Below, piece by piece: positions 1 through 11,700 of a stretch of 64,000 nt of DNA. Location of the stretch: the NCBI GenBank assembly GCA_033002965.1, contig JAURVB010012700.1, forward strand, positions 124,001 to 188,000, written 5' to 3'. The translations under genes and the position numbers were made by a program. Position 1 is the first letter of the stretch. Every line of letters begins with the position of its first letter. This stretch comes from Piper betle. Its lineage: Eukaryota > Streptophyta > Magnoliopsida > Piperales > Piperaceae. Below the pieces are notes generated by a model that ran no database searches, was not told the origin of the DNA, and was given only the letters and a program-made list of their open reading frames with translations.

Positions 1-1305
1 CATCTAAATCTTATGTGGCACAAATATGAAAACCCGAGCATGCTCCAAAAGTAGGGCATTTACCACCAGAATCAATTTGGTTGCATTCCAAAAAGATATG
101 CCATTGAAAATATTTTCTTAATTAAATAACTGATTAAATAATTTTGTAAATTGAGACTGTTCAATAGGTGGTATTAAAAAGTAAGACACAAACTGAAAAT
201 GACTATTGATAAGCTCCTGTAAATTATTTTTGATGAATGGATAAGCAATAAAACCAACAAATTGTAGAGGATAAATATAAGGGACAAATTCAGTTCATGC
301 TTCTAAGAAGAAGTAAATCACATTTCATGGTCACTAAATATAAAAAAGGCAAGTTGCTTCTAATGTTCTATATGCTAAGCATATTAGCTAAATTATAAGG
401 AAATTATAAAATCATTATTATTAGGGCAATTTTTTTCATAGAACAATGTCATGGGCAGTAAAAAAATTATATTGATGAATTTTTGGAAAGACAATATTAT
501 GATCAAAGCAATCAAACCCAATGTACAAAAAAATAACAGATTATTATTTGACTACTTTTACAAAAAAAAAACAAAATACAACTATCAAGACATAAATTTA
601 CTTCAACATTGTGGTTCAAAGAGGAGGAGAGGAAAGGGAAATGAAATCGGATAAAGACAATGAAGTAATATAAGATCATGAAATGTGAACATATATATGA
701 ACAATTGAAAAGGACTAACAATAAGATAAGGCCCCAGCAACGGTAATTAAGGAAAAAGTGGATGACAAAAAAGAAAGAAAAACTCTCATTAATTCAAAAT
801 AAGAAGTACAAGAATTTTGTCAAAACACTTATTCCTTTTGAAATTCCCAACCCATCCTATTCCAAATACCGAAAAATTGCGTGTCAGAAGACCAGCCATA
901 GCTTACATATTAACAAGACGAGCACTTGACACTCAAAATAAACCAGCCAGCAAACCATTTAAAATGAACAATATGAAAAATATGCCTGAATTATAAGCTC
1001 AGCAAACAAAACCAGGTAGCCAACCATAAACCCAACCATCTCACTTCAAAATCTGACAAAGTGAATCCACAAAAGAGACGGCTAATATAACCTCCCAACA
1101 CATCATACATAATAAATAAAACAAAGCATCCACAACCTACCTCTGCAACCAAATCAGCTAACCAAATTCAACAACCAACAACTAGAAAATTGGCATTGCC
1201 AAATATAATTAACAACAATCAACAATTAATACAATAGTCAACCAACCTAGATAAACACAAAATCATATTTTGGCAAATTGATCTATCAAAAAAAAAAAAG
1301 CTTAC
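1..1305 (-). other. AT-rich intron/unassigned stretch of RMR-like gene
   Basis: AT-rich sequence with no exon I can recognise. It follows a good splice donor (read on the minus strand at 1305-1304), so it is most simply an intron of the RMR-type receptor gene. Its remaining exons (end of the PA domain, membrane span, RING) would then lie off-window to the left. A short exon hidden here cannot be excluded. Confidence 0.5.
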
Positions 1306-1847
1306 TTGTGATCAGATTTCCCTTGTGCCGATTGTCGTAAACAATCACAGCCCTATACCCAGCGTCCTGCGCATTCTGCACCTTATCCACGAAGCTACAA
1401 TGCCCCCTCTCTACCAGCACCACGCCCCGCTTCGACCCCTCCAACACCGCCCCACCGGAGCCGTTCCGAAGCAACGAGCAACCGTCCACCGGATCCGCCA
1501 ACCGCAGGCTGCCGCAAATTTGGGGACGGCCAAGAGGCGGCCCTGACACCAAAACCCCAACGAACAAAAAACCAAAACAAATCCAAAAAATTCGCAACTT
1601 CACAACTCGAAGAATCAAATCCAATAGAAAAAGATGGAAACTGGAGGCAGGGGGGCGGTGGGGGGGGGTGACGCGTACCGAAGGCGGCGGGCGCGTCGTC
1701 GAAGAGGAACTGGCTGTAGGAGGTTCGGAGGAAGACGATGGCCGAGGAGGGAGGAAGGAGGGAGAGGAGGAGGAGAAGGAAGGTGACGAAGGCCGCCAAC
1801 CGGCGCATGCCGGCGGCGGCGGCGGCGAGCTGCGGCTGGTGGCGCAT
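1306..1847 (-). CDS. RMR-type vacuolar sorting receptor (PA domain), 5' exons only
   Basis: Partial gene running leftwards off-window. Exon 1 is 1847-1679: a start Met, a second Met 13 residues later, a leucine-rich signal peptide ending near PPSSA, then a short SQFLFDD segment. The intron has GT at 1678-1677 and AG at 1544-1543. Exon 2 is 1542-1306 and reads on in phase as FGPPLGRPQICGSLRLADP, then a stretch with GHCSFVDKVQNAQDAGY and AVIVYDN. These match the protease-associated domain of plant RMR proteins, in particular the ICGALYVADP, ECSF and NAQ...VIVYDN signatures of the RMR1 class. RMR proteins are single-pass receptors (PA lumenal domain, membrane span, cytosolic RING-H2) that sort storage proteins to the protein storage vacuole. 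The membrane span and RING are not in the window. Other PA-domain families are less likely because of these signatures. Confidence 0.8.
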
Positions 1848-3137
1848 CGGGGAGGGAGCGTCGGCGACGACGAGGCGGTAAGATCGGTGGGACGGGAAGA
1901 AGAAATAATCAGTACACCGGACCTCCGATTACCCGTTTATAAGTAAGCGTATCTCAGGTGGCTAAAATATAATTTATATGTATATAGGATTATTTTTTAT
2001 ATTATATATATACATACAAAAAATCTAGTGACAGCTCATACAATATGTTAGATAGATCGAGACCAATCTAATGATAATAAATTATGTGTACATATACAGG
2101 TCGAACCAAGTCGGATCATACCTCGGCTCATGTATGATTGATCGGTTTGAGGTAAAATATCAACTTTTGTATAGAGGTAAATATTTATCAATCTAAATTG
2201 TATACATCAAATCATTCTCCTGAGCACATATACAGCAGCAGAAACTTGAGATATCAGTTCACTGCCAGTTAAGATCCAAGAGAAGAAGTTAGCAACTTGG
2301 CATTGCCCATCTTTTCTAGTCAAGTGTTAAGCAGCTTGCCGGGGTTATAGACAATAGTCACGTTTCCGTGTTTTACGAAGAATTGAAACAGACTCAATGG
2401 GAAAACTGGCATAGCTCCCAGGCGGGTCAACTAATCAGCCGTGGGTTCATGGTTTGTGACTTGAATTGAATACCATCAATACACAAAGAAGCAAAGGACC
2501 CAGTTTATCTTCTGGAAGCATACCCTTCAAAAATTTCAACCATCAATCCGTCGCCACTGAGCATTTTAAAAAACAGTTTTTGTTGAACACGGCTCTTAGA
2601 ACATATAGTGGTCTGAGAATGGACTCCCTGCGCGAACGAGAATAAACAAAAAATGCAAAAAATCAACCTTGAAAAAGAAGAAGAGAGCAATCAACAGCAG
2701 AGGATATACAAGAGCAGGCACAGTAGTAACAAGTCCACGTTCTAGAGCAAAGCAATAACGGGAGGAAAAAGGAAAAAGATGAGAATAGAATCAAAAGATT
2801 ATCCAATAAGCACTTTGTCAAATCTCCACCCACCTACAATCTTCCACCTATCGGATCAAAATGTGCTTAACAAGGATAATCATTCTCTGTCGGACCATTC
2901 TAGTATGTTGCAGTCATTGAGCACAGATAAAGATCAACTTTTTGCAATAAAAAACAAATTCAAATGAACAAGGGTACTTTCTGTTCTATGGTAATTGTTT
3001 TCAAACTAATCAAATTGCCCAACAAATTGGGTTTACTCCTTATTAACAGTAAACAAGAGACCATTTTTGTAGAAAAGAACACCCAACAGGAAAAATGCAC
3101 CAAGACTTTCCTCACCTTTGGCAGAACATGTACTAAT
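1848..3137. other. Intergenic, AT-rich, no gene seen
   Basis: Contains the presumed promoter and 5' leader of the RMR-like gene (GC-rich up to about 1900), then AT-rich spacer. Short ORFs here show no family signature. Confidence 0.5.
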
Positions 3138-4028
3138 CATGGTTGTATAAACCGGAATCGTAATCGGAATCAATTTTCGAAGGAATTGGAATTAGAATCG
3201 GAATCAATCTAAATCGGACAGAAATCGGTTCAGTTAAATCGGCCTGAATCAGTACTATATAAAAATTTATAACTTAGTCCAAAATTAATAAATTATTAGT
3301 ATAAAATATGTCATTCTGATATAATTTTTATGTTATGATGTGTATTATATTTTATGATATTTTTTATATTTTTTAATTTTTTTTAAAATTATTTAGAATT
3401 AGTTATTATTTTTTACTCGAGTCGAAGGTGAGTCAACTTTTAATTACCGAGAATGCCATCCATTGTTCTCCCCCGCCGCCGCCAATACACCCCTCCCCCC
3501 GATGGTCGCTGCCCGTTGCCCCCCCCTCACCCCCTGCCCAGCCCAGTCGCTCGCCCTTGCCACCCTATCGCCCTGTCGCCCCCCATCCTCGCCTTCTACC
3601 CCGCCTCGCCACCCCGAAGCCGCCCTCGCAGCTCGCTCGCCCCACCCCGTTGCCTCCCTCGTCCTCGCCTCGCCGCTCGCCCTCGCCGCCCCGTCCCACC
3701 GCCACGCGTTGCCCCCAACGCCCCCCCCCTCGATTGCCAGTCGCCACCCTTGCCGCCTCCCCGCCACCGACCGGAATTGGCCGGCTCTCGAGCCGATTCC
3801 GGAATTGGCCGATTCGAGCCGATTCCGGAATCGGCTCGAATCGGGTCAAATCGGCCGATTCTCAGACCGATTCGAGCCTAGCTGATTCACGTTATTTTTT
3901 AAATCGGATCGGCGGCAATCCGATTTAAATCGGCCGATTTCGAGCGGAATCGGCCGATTTCGAGCGGGAATCGGCCGATTTCGAGCGGAATCGGCCGATT
4001 TCGAGTGGAATCGGCTGATTATACATCT
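3138..4028 (+). mobile_element. Non-autonomous hAT-like element, copy A (891 bp)
   Basis: The element begins CATGGTTGTATAAACCGG at 3138 and is flanked by a perfect 8-bp duplication GTACTAAT (3130-3137 and 4029-4036). An 8-bp target duplication is the hallmark of the hAT superfamily. The left part has runs of the AATCGG unit and an AT-rich segment ending in an ACTCGAGTC box and GAGTCAACTTTTAATTAC. The middle (about 3470-3780) is extremely C-rich and gives long but meaningless ORFs. The right part has repeated AATCGGCCGATTTCGAGC units. The right end is more decayed than the left. Copies B (inverted) and C elsewhere in this window share the same parts. No transposase is encoded, so it must be moved in trans. 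Confidence 0.8.
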
Positions 4029-4036
4029 GTACTAAT

Positions 4037-5766
4037 CAGTATCTCAAATACAAGTGAACGGTCATTCAATCCCTCTGCAAGCAAGTCCACTACCAATATA
4101 TGCACAACTGGTGCCTTTCATCTCCAACATTATCACAACATTCATTTTTCCTTCGGTGGAATCTCAGTAAGGAATCATAAACGTAAAGTTAATGAAGATA
4201 TTTTACCTCGCAGCTTTGTCAAGAAAACATCCTTTACGATTTTAAAAGAGAAGACTCAATAAGGAAAAAGTACATCTTTTGATAATAATGCGTTCACTTA
4301 CCGAATACCTGAGGTGGACAAACCGATAAACTCATAGGATGATCCAAATGAAAAAGATAACTTTAATTTCAAGGCTTTATAAGAGCTTTGCTATTTTCCA
4401 GGCTACCTAGTCTCATTTTTCCTATGACACTCACGTGTTTTGTCTGATTGCAGTCGAAACAAACAATTGTCAGTGCGAAGAAGCTATTAGTACAAAAATA
4501 TACAAACCACTATAACTAATTATCATGGTGATAAATTTTGAGTGAAAAAACATAAACACATAATTAGCTCAACATTTGCATGCCATGAAGTAGGATCCAT
4601 GCGAGGTTTTTCTACAGTCTAATGTGCAAATTTCATCATATTATTACGCTCAACGGCCACCAAATTTTGGCTCATAAACAGAACTACTCAGAGGAGAATA
4701 GATTCTTATTGCTCTCCATCAAGAGTCCACATTGCATGCATCAACCATATATGCAAATATCAGTTAGCAAGCGTGCTCTAGCCACTTCCAGCGTAAAGGC
4801 GGTAAAGAAGAAAAGAATGGATACGAAAGTATTGCCTCATGTTTTCTCACTCAATTTAAAGTACGGATATGGAAGATTACAAAATAAGAAGCCATCATGT
4901 ACTTTCAATTGTCTAGAAGTTGTACGGCTCACATCTTCCAGAGCAACCAAGTCCACCACCAATGTTTGCACCCCGAGTGCCTCTCATCTCCAAACATTAT
5001 CACTAATCGCATCAATCAGTTTTTACTTAGTGGAATCTCACTAAGAGTCACATTATGAAAGTAGGTGAAGATATTTTAACTTGTAGATTGGCATTACGAA
5101 CTTCAAACTTTCCTAGAAAGGGAGAAAAATGGAAAGTGTTTTAAACAAATAGTTGTTCACTAGATGGGAACCAGTGTTATAGAATTCACAAAATTAAACA
5201 GAATAACTTACATCGCATGCATACTCTCTTCATTTCAACCATTGCCTGCGAATTCATGCAAACAAACAAACACGAATTAAAAATCGATCAAAGCAGTAAG
5301 CATATAATATTAATCCAGCGTTCTTGTAAATAAATGTTGCTTAAAATTAGGGGACAGATTTAGTTTTTACCCATTTGAAAAGGGAAGGCAGACAAATGGA
5401 AGATGGAAATTTAGCAGCTTCAATCGTGGTCGAGAGCAAGGTTCATCATGGCAACTTATTTTCCTATAGAATCATCATATAAGTCCCATTTCTCTACACC
5501 ATTAGATATCTTCCAAGATAACAAACTGCCCCAGTAACAACTTGATCAATTATTTGACATCTCCAAAACTCACTAACTCCTTGCCATGAGCAACAAGAGA
5601 CTGCATAAGCATCCAAAGACCCTTGCGTTTTTTCCAATCATTCCTGTCGCCACTCTTCTCTAGCACTCATTATCTGACGCCTCATGTCATGCATGCCACG
5701 CAGCCTCCATTTCGCATTCATGGTAGAATCAAAACAAACAATAGCAAATGTGAAGAAGTTATTTAG
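4037..5766. repeat. Spacer with diverged direct repeats upstream of MFS gene
   Basis: No gene is recognisable. Two diverged direct repeats are visible: about 4078-4212 versus 4941-5083, sharing the AAGTCCAC, CAATrT, TGCCT, TCATCTCCAA, TGGAATCTCA and GAAGATATTTTA blocks. A second pair, about 4457-4502 versus 5732-5778, shares AAACAAACAAT and GAAGAAG followed by TAgTA. The second member of that pair holds the TATA box of the MFS gene, so the first looks like a decayed extra copy of that promoter. Confidence 0.55.
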
Positions 5767-5774
5767 TATAAAAG
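5767..5774 (+). promoter_or_regulatory. TATA box of MFS transporter gene
   Basis: TATAAAAG, 72 bp before the ATG at 5846. Position and sequence fit a core promoter. Confidence 0.6.
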
Positions 5775-5845
5775 AATCCATCCACCCTTCACTTTCTCCA
5801 CCAAGCCACCGCACCTATTATCACCACACTAACCACTCAGCAAGA

Positions 5846-7702
5846 ATGAAGAACCTGTTCTCTAGAAGCTCAATGGCCGGAAAGTGGCTGGGCTTTGTCA
5901 CGGCCGTGTGGGTGCAGGCCATAGCAGGCAATAACTACACCTTCTCCAACTACTCCAATGCACTCAAGCTACTCATGCACCTTAACCAGCTCCAGCTCAA
6001 CAACCTCTCTGTCGCCAAGGACATCGGCAAGGCATTCGGCATACTCGCCGGCCTTGCCTCCGACCGACTACCCACCTCGGTCATTCTCCTCATCGGCTCA
6101 GTCGAAGGCCTCGTCGGCTATGGCGTCCAATGGCTCGTCGTTAGCCGCCGCGTCCACCCTCTCCCGTATTGGCAGGTATGCAAAGTTGGAGCCTTTCCGC
6201 ATTAGAATTGTCTGAATGTAGAAAAGATTGCGTTTTTTTTTCAAAAGCATTTCATCGAACAACTGGTGGGTGTCGTGAGCAGATGTGCGTCTTCCTGGCC
6301 CTGGGCGGGAACAGCACGACATGGATGAACACGGCGGTGCTGGTGACCTGCATCCGCAACTTCCGAAAGAACCGAGGCCCCGTATCCGGCATCCTCAAGG
6401 GATACGTCGGCCTGAGCACCGCCATCTTCACCGACCTCTGCGCCGCGCTCTTCTCAAGCCGCCCCGCCCCCTTCCTCCTCATGCTCGCCGTCGTCCCTGC
6501 CGCCGTCTGCCTCACCGCCATGCTCTTCCTCCGCGAGGTCGAAGCCGACTCCCCCACCGCTGCCGGCAACTCCAACGAGGAGTCCCGCTACTTCGCCGTC
6601 TTCAACGCCCTGGCCATCATCGTCGCGGTCTACCTCCTCGTCTTCGACGTCACCGGCCACCACAGCGCCGCCGTATCCACGGCCTTCGCCGGCGTACTCC
6701 TCTTCCTCCTCGCCTCGCCGGCGGCCATCCCCATGTACGCCGCCGGCATGTCCCGCCGGCCGGCGAGTTCTGACGAGGAGAGCCGACGTGAAGCCATGCC
6801 CAGTACTTCAAGCGCGGGTAAATTAGAAGATGGGCCTAAGGAAGAGGCCCATGGGGCTGGGCCTGATATGGAGGGTGATGGGCTTGAGAAAAAGAGGCCC
6901 ATTATAGGGGAGGACCATGGGATTTTCCAAACAGTGCGGACAGTGGATTTTTGGTGTCTCTTCGTATCCTTCCTGTGTGGGGTGGGTCCCGGGATGGCTG
7001 TGATGAATAACATGGGCCAGATGGGGCTCGCACTCGGCCATGCCGACGTGTCGGTCTTTGTTTCGCTGATGAGTATTTGGGGATTTTTGGTAGGATTGGG
7101 TCGGGGATTATATCCGAGTACTTCTTAAAGTGAGTTAGAAATCAAAGGAATGCATGTTTAGACATGATAATAAATTCATCTTATAAAGTAACAAGTAGCA
7201 TCAATGTTTACTTGTGTTGTGTGATATTTGTGACCGCAGGAGGGCGGCCACGCCTAGGCCAGTGTGGAATGCAACTTCCCAAGTTGTGATGGCTGTCGGA
7301 TTTGTGGTGATGGCCTTTGGGATGCCGGGCTCGCTCTACATCGGCTCCATTATCGTCGGATTTTGCTATGGCGTTCGGATCGCCGTCTCGGTCCCGACAT
7401 CGTCCGAGATGTTCGGCCTCAAGTGCTACGGCCTTCTTTACAACATTCTCATTCTCAATCTTCCCCTAGGCTCATTCCTCCTCTCCGGTCTCCTCGCCGG
7501 GTTTCTCTATGATGCACAGGCGACACCGGCGGTCGGAGGTGGCAATACGTGCACGGGAGCTCATTGTTATAAGCTCACCTTCTTGATCATGGCAGCAGCC
7601 AGCTTGGTAGGGATGGTGTTGGACCTGGTTCTCGTGTTTAGGACGAGGAAGTTGTATTTTAAGATTAGCGCTAGCAAGAATTTGTCTGAAACTAAAGGCT
7701 AG
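5846..7702 (+). CDS. Nodulin-like / NFD4-type MFS membrane transporter (frame break in exon 2)
   Basis: Three exons: 5846-6175, 6283-7129 and 7240-7702, all GT-AG. The N-terminus (GKWLGFVTAVWVQAIAGNNY, then FSNYSNALK, LNQLQLNNLSVAKDIGKAFG) is the nodulin-like domain of plant MFS proteins. Exon 2 carries the middle membrane segments, a polar cytosolic loop rich in E/S (about 6760-6930) and TVDFWCLFVSFLCGVGPG. Exon 3 has the last helices and a basic C-terminus. The family has about 12 membrane spans; the substrate is not deducible. Near 7083-7096 the frame breaks: the expected WGFLGRIGSG followed by ISEYFLK is only read if one base is restored. With that base the CDS is 1641 nt (546 aa), normal for the family, and the exon 2/3 splice phase becomes correct. 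This is either a consensus error or a recent pseudogene. Exons are GC-rich. ATG chosen from the TATA spacing and homology. Confidence 0.85.
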
Positions 7703-8504
7703 GGAAATAATAATTATTATTATAAATTTAGAAGAATCATTCTTCTTGTCAGATCCTCCTCTTAAATGAGTGCTAAAAGTATTTAAGTGTTAACTATAAA
7801 GCTCGCGTGTACTGTTTCGTATTTTTTATCTATTTTCCTCGTCAATTCCCAAGCTCCATACAACATTAATTATAGTTAAATTTATATGCGATAATTTTTA
7901 TTTTTCTGATCAAAGGCCTGAAAAATTATAATACTTTACATCCAAACTCTTTCCCAAATCAGTGTAAGTTTACACCGAACCAAGTTCATTAGATAGGAAG
8001 GCCGTTTAATTTGTACATATGAAAAAACTGCATCAACTTGGCACATTGCTCCTCGTGCTCGTTGACGCCATTCAGAACCCACTTCAACCCTCGTCAACTA
8101 CCAACACGAGCTTGAATTCGCATAATTTTAAAAAGAAAAATATTTTATTGGCGTTTCCCACCCACAAACACGTCGTTATATAATTACTTAAATTAGGTTT
8201 TCTTGGTCATAATTAATAATTACTTTTATTTTATAACGTGGGTGATAAAGGACGGTGGAGTAATTTTTAAAATTTTTTTTTTTTGCTTCAAAATAATTTT
8301 ATTTTTTAAAAAAATGAAAATTTTTTATTTTAAGCCTTCGATACGCAAGATAAAAAAAAGCATACTATTTTAGGGTCCCCCGCAGGACCGACACCGGCCG
8401 AGTCAAGCAGGTCTGGAGACTTCCATCCACCCCGGCGTCCGCTTCACGTCGGACCCTCTTACCCGATTATCCCAAACTCTCCACGTCACACACCAAACCC
8501 CTCA
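7703..8504. other. Intergenic between MFS gene and GRP94
   Basis: 3' flank of the MFS gene followed by AT-rich sequence with poly-A/T tracts (about 8260-8330). From about 8380 it becomes GC-rich promoter sequence of GRP94, including CCACGTCA at 8481-8488, an ACGT-core motif. No gene seen. Confidence 0.5.
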
Positions 8505-8523
8505 CCAATCACAGTCCGCCACC
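8505..8523 (+). promoter_or_regulatory. ERSE-like element upstream of GRP94
   Basis: CCAAT, a 9-nt spacer, then CCACC. The canonical ER stress response element is CCAAT-N9-CCACG, so spacing is exact and only the last base differs. It lies about 200 bp before the GRP94 ATG. Function is inferred from the match and from the family's known induction by unfolded protein stress. Confidence 0.5.
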
Positions 8524-8598
8524 TCTTCTACGTCACTCCCCCCAATTTCCACCAATTGCAACCCGCCAAATTTACAGTTCGCCTCTCCCCACCGTCCG

Positions 8599-8623
8599 AT
8601 TGTCCACCGCGTCATCCCACGTG
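8599..8623 (+). promoter_or_regulatory. P-UPRE-like element with adjoining G-box, GRP94 promoter
   Basis: ATTGTCCACCGCGTCATC (8599-8616) closely resembles the plant unfolded protein response element ATTGGTCCACGTCATC, with small gaps. On the minus strand it contains GATGACGCG, the core of P-UPRE II. CACGTG (8618-8623), a G-box bound by bZIP factors, follows directly. These are the sites used by bZIP60/bZIP28-type factors on ER chaperone genes. An AATAAAAG box at 8651-8658 may be the TATA box. Confidence 0.6.
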
Positions 8624-8717
8624 TACGATATCGGGCCCCACCTCCACCGCAATAAAAGAGACGGAGAAGCCGGGCTGGCGTATCTGAAGACGACGAAGGA
8701 CGCCGGCGACGACGAAG

Positions 8718-11700
8718 ATGAGGAAGTGGACGCTCCCCGCCGCCCTCCTCCTCCTTGTTTGCCTTTCCCTACTCCCCGATCACGGTACTCCCCTCGAAAA
8801 ATCTTTTCCTTTGATGTAGTTTTTTGTGTTTTTTCGCCCCAGATTATGATCCTGCGGGATGCGATTGTGGGGGTAGTGTTTTTTTTTTTTGGATTTTTTT
8901 CGTGCTCCTGGTGTCAATGTTGAGGTCTGGTAGTGGATTTTTATTTTTTGTAGTGTAATGAGTAGTGAGTTTGTGGAGATATCGTTGTGTGCGTGTGTGT
9001 GTGTGTGTGTTTTTTTTGAATTTTTTGATGGTGGTATTTGGTGTGTGATGTGTTGGATTCGAATGATTTGATGTTGTTTGAGTGGGGGCAGTTTTGATTT
9101 TGGTTGTGATTTGGATTTTGTGGCATTGTTGTTACTTGAGATTTGTTGGTTTGGGAGCTCGGTCGGGATCCAATTTGTGGTTGTGGATGGAAATGGTATG
9201 GTCAGGTCACAAGCTGCGAGCGAATGCCGATGAGACGGCGGACGAAGTGGCGGTGGATCCGCCCAAGGTGGAGGAGAAGCTTGGGGCCGTGCCCCATGGG
9301 TTGTCCACTGATTCCGACGTCGTAAAGAGGTAATTCTTACTGCGTTTTCTGTGATCTTTTTGTAGATCGGTCGGAATCGGAGGCTGACTCACGAGTTTGT
9401 TCGATTTTGTTTTGAGCTGATAATGGTGGGATCTTTCTGTTCAGGGAGTCGGAGTCGATGTCGAGGAAGACGCTAAGGAGCAGTGGGGAGAAGTTCGAGT
9501 TCCAGGCCGAGGTGTCGAGATTGATGGATATTATTATCAACTCGCTATACAGCAACAAAGACATCTTTTTGAGGGAACTCATATCCAATGCTTCTGATGT
9601 GAGCCAATATGATGAATTGGAAATGTGTATGCTGCACTGCCTAGACTTATGTCTATTTGAGACTAAGATCTGTTTGGTTTGTTTTATTTATGCAGGCATT
9701 GGATAAGATCAGGTTTTTGGCGCTTACAGACAAGGAGGTTCTCGGAGAGGGCGATAACACAAAGCTTGACATCCTGGTTAGGCATCTCTAGCTTTTATAG
9801 TTAAGCTTTATATGCTTCAGTTGCAAGCATACAATTGAGCTTGTGTGATATGGTTTGTAGATTAAATTAGACAAGGAAAATAGAGTTCTTTCAATCCGGG
9901 ATCGTGGTATTGGAATGACCAAGGAGGATCTTATTAAGAACTTGGGAACCATTGCCAAATCTGGCACCTCAGGTATTTTACAGCATAATGTGTATTATTG
10001 GTGTTAAATGGGGCAAATGTTTGGCACTGGCCTCAACGTTATTTTCCGTATTTTTGCAGCTTTTGTGGAGAAAATGCAAACAGGTGGTGATCTGAACTTG
10101 ATTGGGCAATTTGGGGTTGGGTTTTACTCGGTTTACCTGGTTGCTGACTACGTTGAAGTCATCAGCAAGCACAATGATGACAAGCAGTAAGCGTCTTCAC
10201 ACTGTATAATAAAGGAAGATTATTATTTGCTCGGTTCTATGCCGATACATTTTTCTTTTAAGGTACGTATGGGAGTCTAAGGCAGATGGAGCCTTTGCAA
10301 TATCTGAAGACACATGGAATGAACCACTAGGACGTGGAACTGAGATTCGACTTCACCTCCGAGAAGAAGCTGGTGAATACTTGGAGGAAGATAAGCTTAA
10401 GGTTGGTATATCCATTAATTGTACTTTGAGCTACTATTTTGTATGTACCCTATTATGTAATGTTGAAAGACTGATCAGCCAAAGCTGATTTTCTGTTCAC
10501 ATTTTATTTAGCTATTTGGTGGTTGGTGCTGAACAATGTATGATATTTAATGTAAAATATGTAGTCTATAGATGTTAAACCTTCACTCTTCAATGATGAT
10601 TTACAAAGAATGCTAAGAATGTACCTACCAAGTTTGTTTATTATGCTCACAAATACGTTCTGTTTGCAGGAATTGGTGAAGAAGTATTCCGAATTCATCA
10701 ATTTTCCCATTTATCTTTGGGCAAGCAAAGAGATAGATGTTGAAGTTCCTTCAGATGAAGAGGAATCTAATGAAGAGGAATCTAGTGAAGAGGAAAAACG
10801 TAAAATTCTTTCACTCTGCAGAGTCGACTTTCATTTTTATCAAAGAAAAAGCTTTATTATGATGTTCCATTGATATGCTTTATGTATTACTTATTGCACA
10901 GCTGAAAAAAGTACATCTGAGGATGAGGAAACTGAGGAAGAAGAAGATAGTGAGAAAAAGCCTAAGAAAAAGACGGTCAAAGAAACCACTTATGAATGGG
11001 AGCGACTGAATGATATGAAGGCTATATGGTTACGCAGTCCAAAGGAGGTTACTGAAGAAGAATACAGAAAATTTTACACTCAGATTGCAAAGGTAGTGAT
11101 ATCCATTGTTCATTTCCAGATCACGAGCATGCTTGCTGGCAGTGATCTCATATCAGGTTTCTTAGGCTTTTTCTGCTTACCCTGACATGTTCATTTCAGG
11201 ATTATGGAGATGAAAGACCTTTAGCTTGGAGCCATTTTACTGCCGAAGGTGATGTAGAGTTCAAGGCTATCCTTTTCATTCCACCCAAAGCTCCTCATGA
11301 TTTGTATGAAAGTTATTACAACTCCAACATAGCAAACTTGAAGCTGTATGTGCGACGAGTATTCATCTCAGACGAGTTTGATGAGCTTCTTCCTAAATAT
11401 TTGAGCTTTTTGAAGGTAGTCATGCGTTGTTTTGTGTGCTTGTTATTATACCTGGATTAACACTGATACAAAATTATTTTACCGTGATTTAATATATGCA
11501 GGGTCTTGTTGATTCCGATACATTGCCACTCAATGTGTCAAGAGAAATGCTACAACAACATGGTAGCTTGAAGACCATAAAGAAGAAACTAATCAGGAAG
11601 GCACTTGATATGATCCGGAAGCTTGCCGAGGAGGACCCAGATGAATATGCTGAAGACAAAGATAAGTCAGGTATCTCTTCCTGTCAGACTTAGTGTGGCA

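Noticed and set aside
3428..3928. Long overlapping ORFs in several frames (up to 166 codons), proline/arginine-rich
   Set aside because: They fall in the C-rich core of hAT-like copy A, are open in many frames because stops are rare in such sequence, and match no domain. The same holds for 26498-26953 in copy B.
3880..4020. Regularly spaced palindromic repeats resembling a CRISPR array
   Set aside because: Plant nuclear DNA, spacers only a few bases long, and the units lie inside a transposon with defined ends.
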